Below are positions 61,048 through 64,000 of a stretch of DNA of 64,000 bases, piece by piece. The position numbers and the translations under genes are program-made. The notes under the pieces were generated by a model, which did no database searches, was not told where the DNA came from, and saw only the letters and a program-made list of their open reading frames with translations. The stretch is from NCBI GenBank assembly GCA_902776725.1, contig CACYQX010000001.1:1-64000 (forward strand). The letters run 5' to 3'. The first letter of the stretch is position 1, and each line of letters opens with the position of its first letter. This DNA comes from an uncultured Eubacteriales bacterium (GTDB taxonomy: Bacteria > Bacillota > Clostridia > Peptostreptococcales > Anaerovoracaceae).

Positions 61048-61722
61048 ATGAAATACATCAAAGATTTTTTCTACAATCTGAGCGACCTATTCATCATTCT
61101 TTTGATTTTGGCGGTCGCCGGGGGATTGATTTATTGGAGAGTCAATGTCATCATGGACTATCCGGAAGCGCTTGCGGCGGAAATCCGCGAGGGCGGCAGC
61201 TTGGTGCCCGATGATTTGGTAAGCGCCAATGCCGAGAATCAGGGCGAAAACGAGGCAAATAGCGGCGAAAACGCAGAAACCGGAACCGAGGCCAATGCGA
61301 ACGCCGAAACCAACGCGGAAGCCAATACAGAGGCTAATACGGAGGCTAATACAGAAGCTAATACGGAGACCAAGCCCGAGACCAATACAGAAGCAACCAG
61401 CGGCGAGAATTCCGGTGAATCCACCTCTCCGGAGGCTAATACAGAGAGTTCCTCCGAGCAGGAACCCGCTTCCGGTCCAAGGGATAATACCATCTGGAAG
61501 GACGGAAAGCTCCGCGTCGATATGACCGTTGAACTCGAGAGCGGTTCATCCGAAGGCGCCGTCGAGTCTCTCGTACAGGCAGGATTATTCGCCTCTTACG
61601 ATGACTTTGTGGCGGTCTGCGAAAAAATCGGTGCGGACCCCGGCATGGTTATGGCTCTTACATACACCTTCCCCGCAGGAAGCACACAAGAGGATATTGC
61701 CAATACGGTTACAATGGAATAA
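61048..61722 (+). CDS. MltG-like LysM-domain membrane protein without catalytic domain
   Basis: 224 residues. Cytoplasmic head, one membrane helix (~10-30), then ~95 residues of acidic low complexity rich in Glu, Ala, Asn and Thr with repeated EANT units. The C-terminal ~75 residues resemble the LysM-like domain of endolytic transglycosylase MltG (SSEGAVESLVQAGLFASYDD, TFPAGSTQEDIANTV). The lytic domain is missing, so it is probably a regulator or decoy. CAGGGGGA precedes the ATG. Confidence 0.65.
   Translation: MKYIKDFFYNLSDLFIILLILAVAGGLIYWRVNVIMDYPEALAAEIREGGSLVPDDLVSANAENQGENEANSGENAETGTEANANAETNAEANTEANTEANTEANTETKPETNTEATSGENSGESTSPEANTESSSEQEPASGPRDNTIWKDGKLRVDMTVELESGSSEGAVESLVQAGLFASYDDFVAVCEKIGADPGMVMALTYTFPAGSTQEDIANTVTME
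61225..61440. repeat. low-complexity repeat tract in the MltG-like gene
   Basis: Degenerate 12-bp units of the form GAGGCTAATACG encode EANTEANTEANT and relatives; likely slippage-prone. Confidence 0.8.
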
Positions 61723-61763
61723 GTATATTGATGCCGATGGATTAGTTAAAACAGGAGGTCAAA

Positions 61764-62693
61764 ATGGCTCTAGTAACAACAAAGGAAATGTTCGCCAAGG
61801 CACTTAATGACGATTACGCTGTTGGCGCGTTCAACGTAAACAATATGGAAATCATCCAGGGCATCATGGATGCGGCGGCGCTCGAGAACGCCCCCCTCAT
61901 CCTCCAGGTTTCCGCCGGTGCACGCAAATACGCAAAGCCCGTCTATCTCCTAAAGCTCGTAGAGGCTGCCATAGAAGATACCGGTCTCGACCTTGCTCTC
62001 CACCTTGACCACGGTGAAGACTTTGAAATCTGCAAATCCTGCATCGACGGTGGTTTCACATCCGTTATGATTGATGGATCAAAGCACCCATTCGAGGAAA
62101 ACATTGCCCTCACCAAAGAAGTCGTTGACTACGCACACGACCACGGCGTAGTTGTAGAGGCAGAGCTGGGTAAGCTCGCAGGCGTAGAAGACAATATCAA
62201 AGTCGACGCGCGCTCCGCAACATTCACCGATCCCGATGAAGCTGCCGAATTCGTAGAGAAGACCGGAGTTGACTCTCTCGCAATCGCAATCGGCACCAGC
62301 CACGGCGCATATAAGTTTAAGGGTGAGCCATACCTCGATTTTGAAAGACTTCAGAAGATTCATTCCTTGATTCCCGATACACCGCTCGTACTTCACGGCG
62401 CATCGACAGTGCTCAAAGAATTCGTAGATCGCTGTAACGAATACGGAGGAGAAATCCCCGGTGCCCAGGGCGTGCCCGAAGATATGATCAGAGAGTCGAC
62501 CAAATGGGGAATCTGCAAGGTCAATATCGATACGGACCTCCGACTCGCGATGACAGCAGAAATCCGCCGTGTACTAAAAGAGTCCCCTGCCGAGTTTGAC
62601 CCACGTAAATATCTCGGCCCCGGACGCGACGCAATCACTCGCATGGTACAACACAAAATCAAAAACGTACTCAACGCAAGCAATAAGCGCTAA
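61764..62693 (+). CDS. fba: class II fructose-1,6-bisphosphate aldolase
   Basis: 309 residues. Zinc ligands in LALHLDHGEDFEICKSCIDG, VEAELGKLAGVED and LVLHGASTV; active-site stretch AIAIGTSHGAYKFKGEPYLD. Splits fructose-1,6-bisphosphate in glycolysis. AGGAGG precedes the ATG. 41 nt after the MltG-like gene. Confidence 0.96.
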   Translation: MALVTTKEMFAKALNDDYAVGAFNVNNMEIIQGIMDAAALENAPLILQVSAGARKYAKPVYLLKLVEAAIEDTGLDLALHLDHGEDFEICKSCIDGGFTSVMIDGSKHPFEENIALTKEVVDYAHDHGVVVEAELGKLAGVEDNIKVDARSATFTDPDEAAEFVEKTGVDSLAIAIGTSHGAYKFKGEPYLDFERLQKIHSLIPDTPLVLHGASTVLKEFVDRCNEYGGEIPGAQGVPEDMIRESTKWGICKVNIDTDLRLAMTAEIRRVLKESPAEFDPRKYLGPGRDAITRMVQHKIKNVLNASNKR

Positions 62694-62696
62694 TAA

Positions 62697-62723
62697 AAAG
62701 AGGACCTCGACGAGGTCCTCTTT
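62697..62723. terminator. bidirectional intrinsic terminator
   Basis: AAAGAGGACCTCG-A-CGAGGTCCTCTTT; between fba and pncB. Confidence 0.88.
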
Positions 62724-62738
62724 ACTTACACTATGTCT

Positions 62739-64000
62739 CTATTCTGCGTGGTTTGCCGAAAGAAGTTTTTGTTTGAGGTCGTAGAGGTTCTGCGATAGAT
62801 CCACATAATACGTCTGCGGATTCTCAAAACGCAGCATCTCATCCCAAAGCGTCTCTATCTGCTCTGCGCAATACGCCTTTATTTCTTCTATCGAAGGACT
62901 CTCGTAAACGCATTCCCCCTTATCAAAGAGCTGAACGCGGAGGTTCTTCACGCGGAAGTTCTCAAGAGTCTTTCTCTTCCACACAGCATTCGGATCAAAG
63001 ATTTCATATCCGTCCTCTTCCGGAATAACCTCTCCGTCAAGCGTCATGACGTCAGCGAGCGCCTTGCCCGTCGTTTTGTCATAAAGTCGATAAAGGGTTT
63101 TGAATCCCGGGTTGGTAATCTTCTCAATGTTCTCGGAGATTTTAATCTTCGGAATAATCTCTCCGTCTATCTCTATTGCCGCAAGCTTATATACACCGCC
63201 GAATACAGGCTGCGATTTTGCTGTGATAAGTCTCTCGCCTACGCCGAAAGAATCTACCTGTGCACCTTCGTGAAGTACATCTCTAATGATGTATTCATCC
63301 AGCGAGTTACTGATTGTAATCTTGCAATCGGTGAGCCCCGCCTCGTCGAGCATCTTGCGTGCGTTCTTTGTAAGATACGTGATATCGCCGCTGTCGATTC
63401 TGATCGCTTTGCTTGGCGGATCGAGTTCCTTGAAAACTTTGATTGCCGCAGGAACGCCGCTCTTAAGCACGTTATATGTATCTACGAGAAGCGTGCAGTT
63501 CTCAGGATAGATCTCTGCATACTTTCTGAACGCCTCGTACTCGGTCGGGAACATCTGAACCCAGCTGTGAGCCATCGTTCCGAGCGCGGGAATTCCGTGG
63601 TCTATATCGGCAATAGTGCATGCGGTTCCGCAGCAGCCGCCGATATATGCGGCACGCGCACCGAGCATAGCCGCAGAAAATCCGTGAGCGCGGCGCGTTC
63701 CGAATTCCATAATCGGACGACCCTTTGCCGCACGAACAATTCTGTTTGCCTTGGTCGCGATGAGACTCTGATGGTTTACGATCAAAAGAATCATGCTCTC
63801 AACAAACTGCGCCTGCATAATCGGACCGCGCACTGTGATGATCGGCTCGTGCGGATAAATCGGAGTCCCCTCGGGAACAGCCCAAACATCGCAGGTGAAT
63901 TTGAAATTCTTTAGATAGTCAAGAAACGCCTCGCTAAAGAACTTTCTTCCGCGCAGGTATTCTATATCTTCCTCTTCGAACTTTAGGCTCTTCAGATACT
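62739..64000 (-). CDS. pncB: nicotinate phosphoribosyltransferase, N-terminal part beyond window
   Basis: Salvages nicotinate into NAD synthesis. The reading frame stays open to the right edge, with EEEDIEYLRGRKFFSEAFLD and VWAVPEGTPIYPHEP upstream of the internal Met. Core motifs: MEFGTRRAHGFSAAMLGARA (with the family's catalytic loop), GGCCGTACTIADIDHGIP, GTMAHSWVQMFP and RIDSGDITYLTKNARKMLDE. The start lies outside the window. Confidence 0.95.
   Translation of the reverse strand, partial: YLKSLKFEEEDIEYLRGRKFFSEAFLDYLKNFKFTCDVWAVPEGTPIYPHEPIITVRGPIMQAQFVESMILLIVNHQSLIATKANRIVRAAKGRPIMEFGTRRAHGFSAAMLGARAAYIGGCCGTACTIADIDHGIPALGTMAHSWVQMFPTEYEAFRKYAEIYPENCTLLVDTYNVLKSGVPAAIKVFKELDPPSKAIRIDSGDITYLTKNARKMLDEAGLTDCKITISNSLDEYIIRDVLHEGAQVDSFGVGERLITAKSQPVFGGVYKLAAIEIDGEIIPKIKISENIEKITNPGFKTLYRLYDKTTGKALADVMTLDGEVIPEEDGYEIFDPNAVWKRKTLENFRVKNLRVQLFDKGECVYESPSIEEIKAYCAEQIETLWDEMLRFENPQTYYVDLSQNLYDLKQKLLSANHAE

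Noticed and set aside
61225..61440. Possible CRISPR array
   Set aside because: Short degenerate 12-bp units without spacers, in frame as Glu-Ala-Asn-Thr.

Overview
The window looks like a chromosomal segment of an anaerobic or microaerotolerant Clostridia (Bacillota), possibly of the Anaerovoracaceae/Peptostreptococcales type. Base composition is moderate. Supporting markers are the split gcvPA/gcvPB glycine cleavage operon under a tandem glycine riboswitch, a cobalamin-riboswitch corrinoid importer, ATP-type PEP carboxykinase, a CD1871A-type CXXC micropeptide, DUF362 and DUF1015 proteins, and surface lipoproteins carrying covalent-flavin motifs. The family-level placement is inference. No CRISPR array, prophage, insertion sequence, tRNA or rRNA gene was seen.

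Layout. 1-8350: partial enolase, EamA transporter, PhzF, MATE exporter, dCMP deaminase, TruA, a prepilin-peptidase-like protein, and an ECF sigma factor paired with a membrane VWA protein. 8351-21553: DUF362, a phosphatase with a paralogous micro-domain, a zinc-ribbon acetyltransferase, amidohydrolase, histidine phosphatase, PckA, a membrane MerR regulator, HigBA, a thiol/iron-sulfur operon (CD1871A, NapH-like, TlpA-like) and DUF3810. 21607-25467: corrinoid uptake operon with an adenosyltransferase-like protein, behind a cobalamin riboswitch. 25560-31553: gcvT-gcvH-gcvPA-gcvPB-lpdA behind a glycine riboswitch. 31636-46649: two M32 peptidase relatives that have lost the zinc site, membrane proteins, an Na/Pi transporter with a leader peptide, a membrane-fused E2-like acyltransferase, threonine aldolase, a DtxR regulator, PAP2, MscS, and an ApbE/FMN-lipoprotein pair.

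46839-52573 is the most striking part: iclR - ring-fission-product hydrolase - dienoate hydratase - acetaldehyde dehydrogenase - hydroxyoxovalerate aldolase - XylT-like ferredoxin - catechol 2,3-dioxygenase. All are on one strand and end in one strong terminator. This is a compact hydrolytic meta-cleavage route from a catechol to pyruvate and acetyl-CoA. It needs O2, yet sits in an apparently anaerobic genome. An orphan 7TM sensor kinase is transcribed divergently from it, and a flavin-dependent lipoprotein reductase with its own palindromic operator lies just beyond.

54946-64000: peptidoglycan-binding coiled-coil protein, the reductase, a rhodanese lipoprotein, tmRNA and SmpB, signal peptidase I, an RluA-family pseudouridine synthase, an MltG-like protein, class II FBP aldolase and partial nicotinate phosphoribosyltransferase.

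A recurring regulatory theme is a -10 box placed 4-6 nt before the start codon, with no ribosome binding site. It is seen at about eight genes and suggests that leaderless mRNAs are common here. Two further genes are preceded by tiny ORFs whose stop overlaps the start codon (ATGA).
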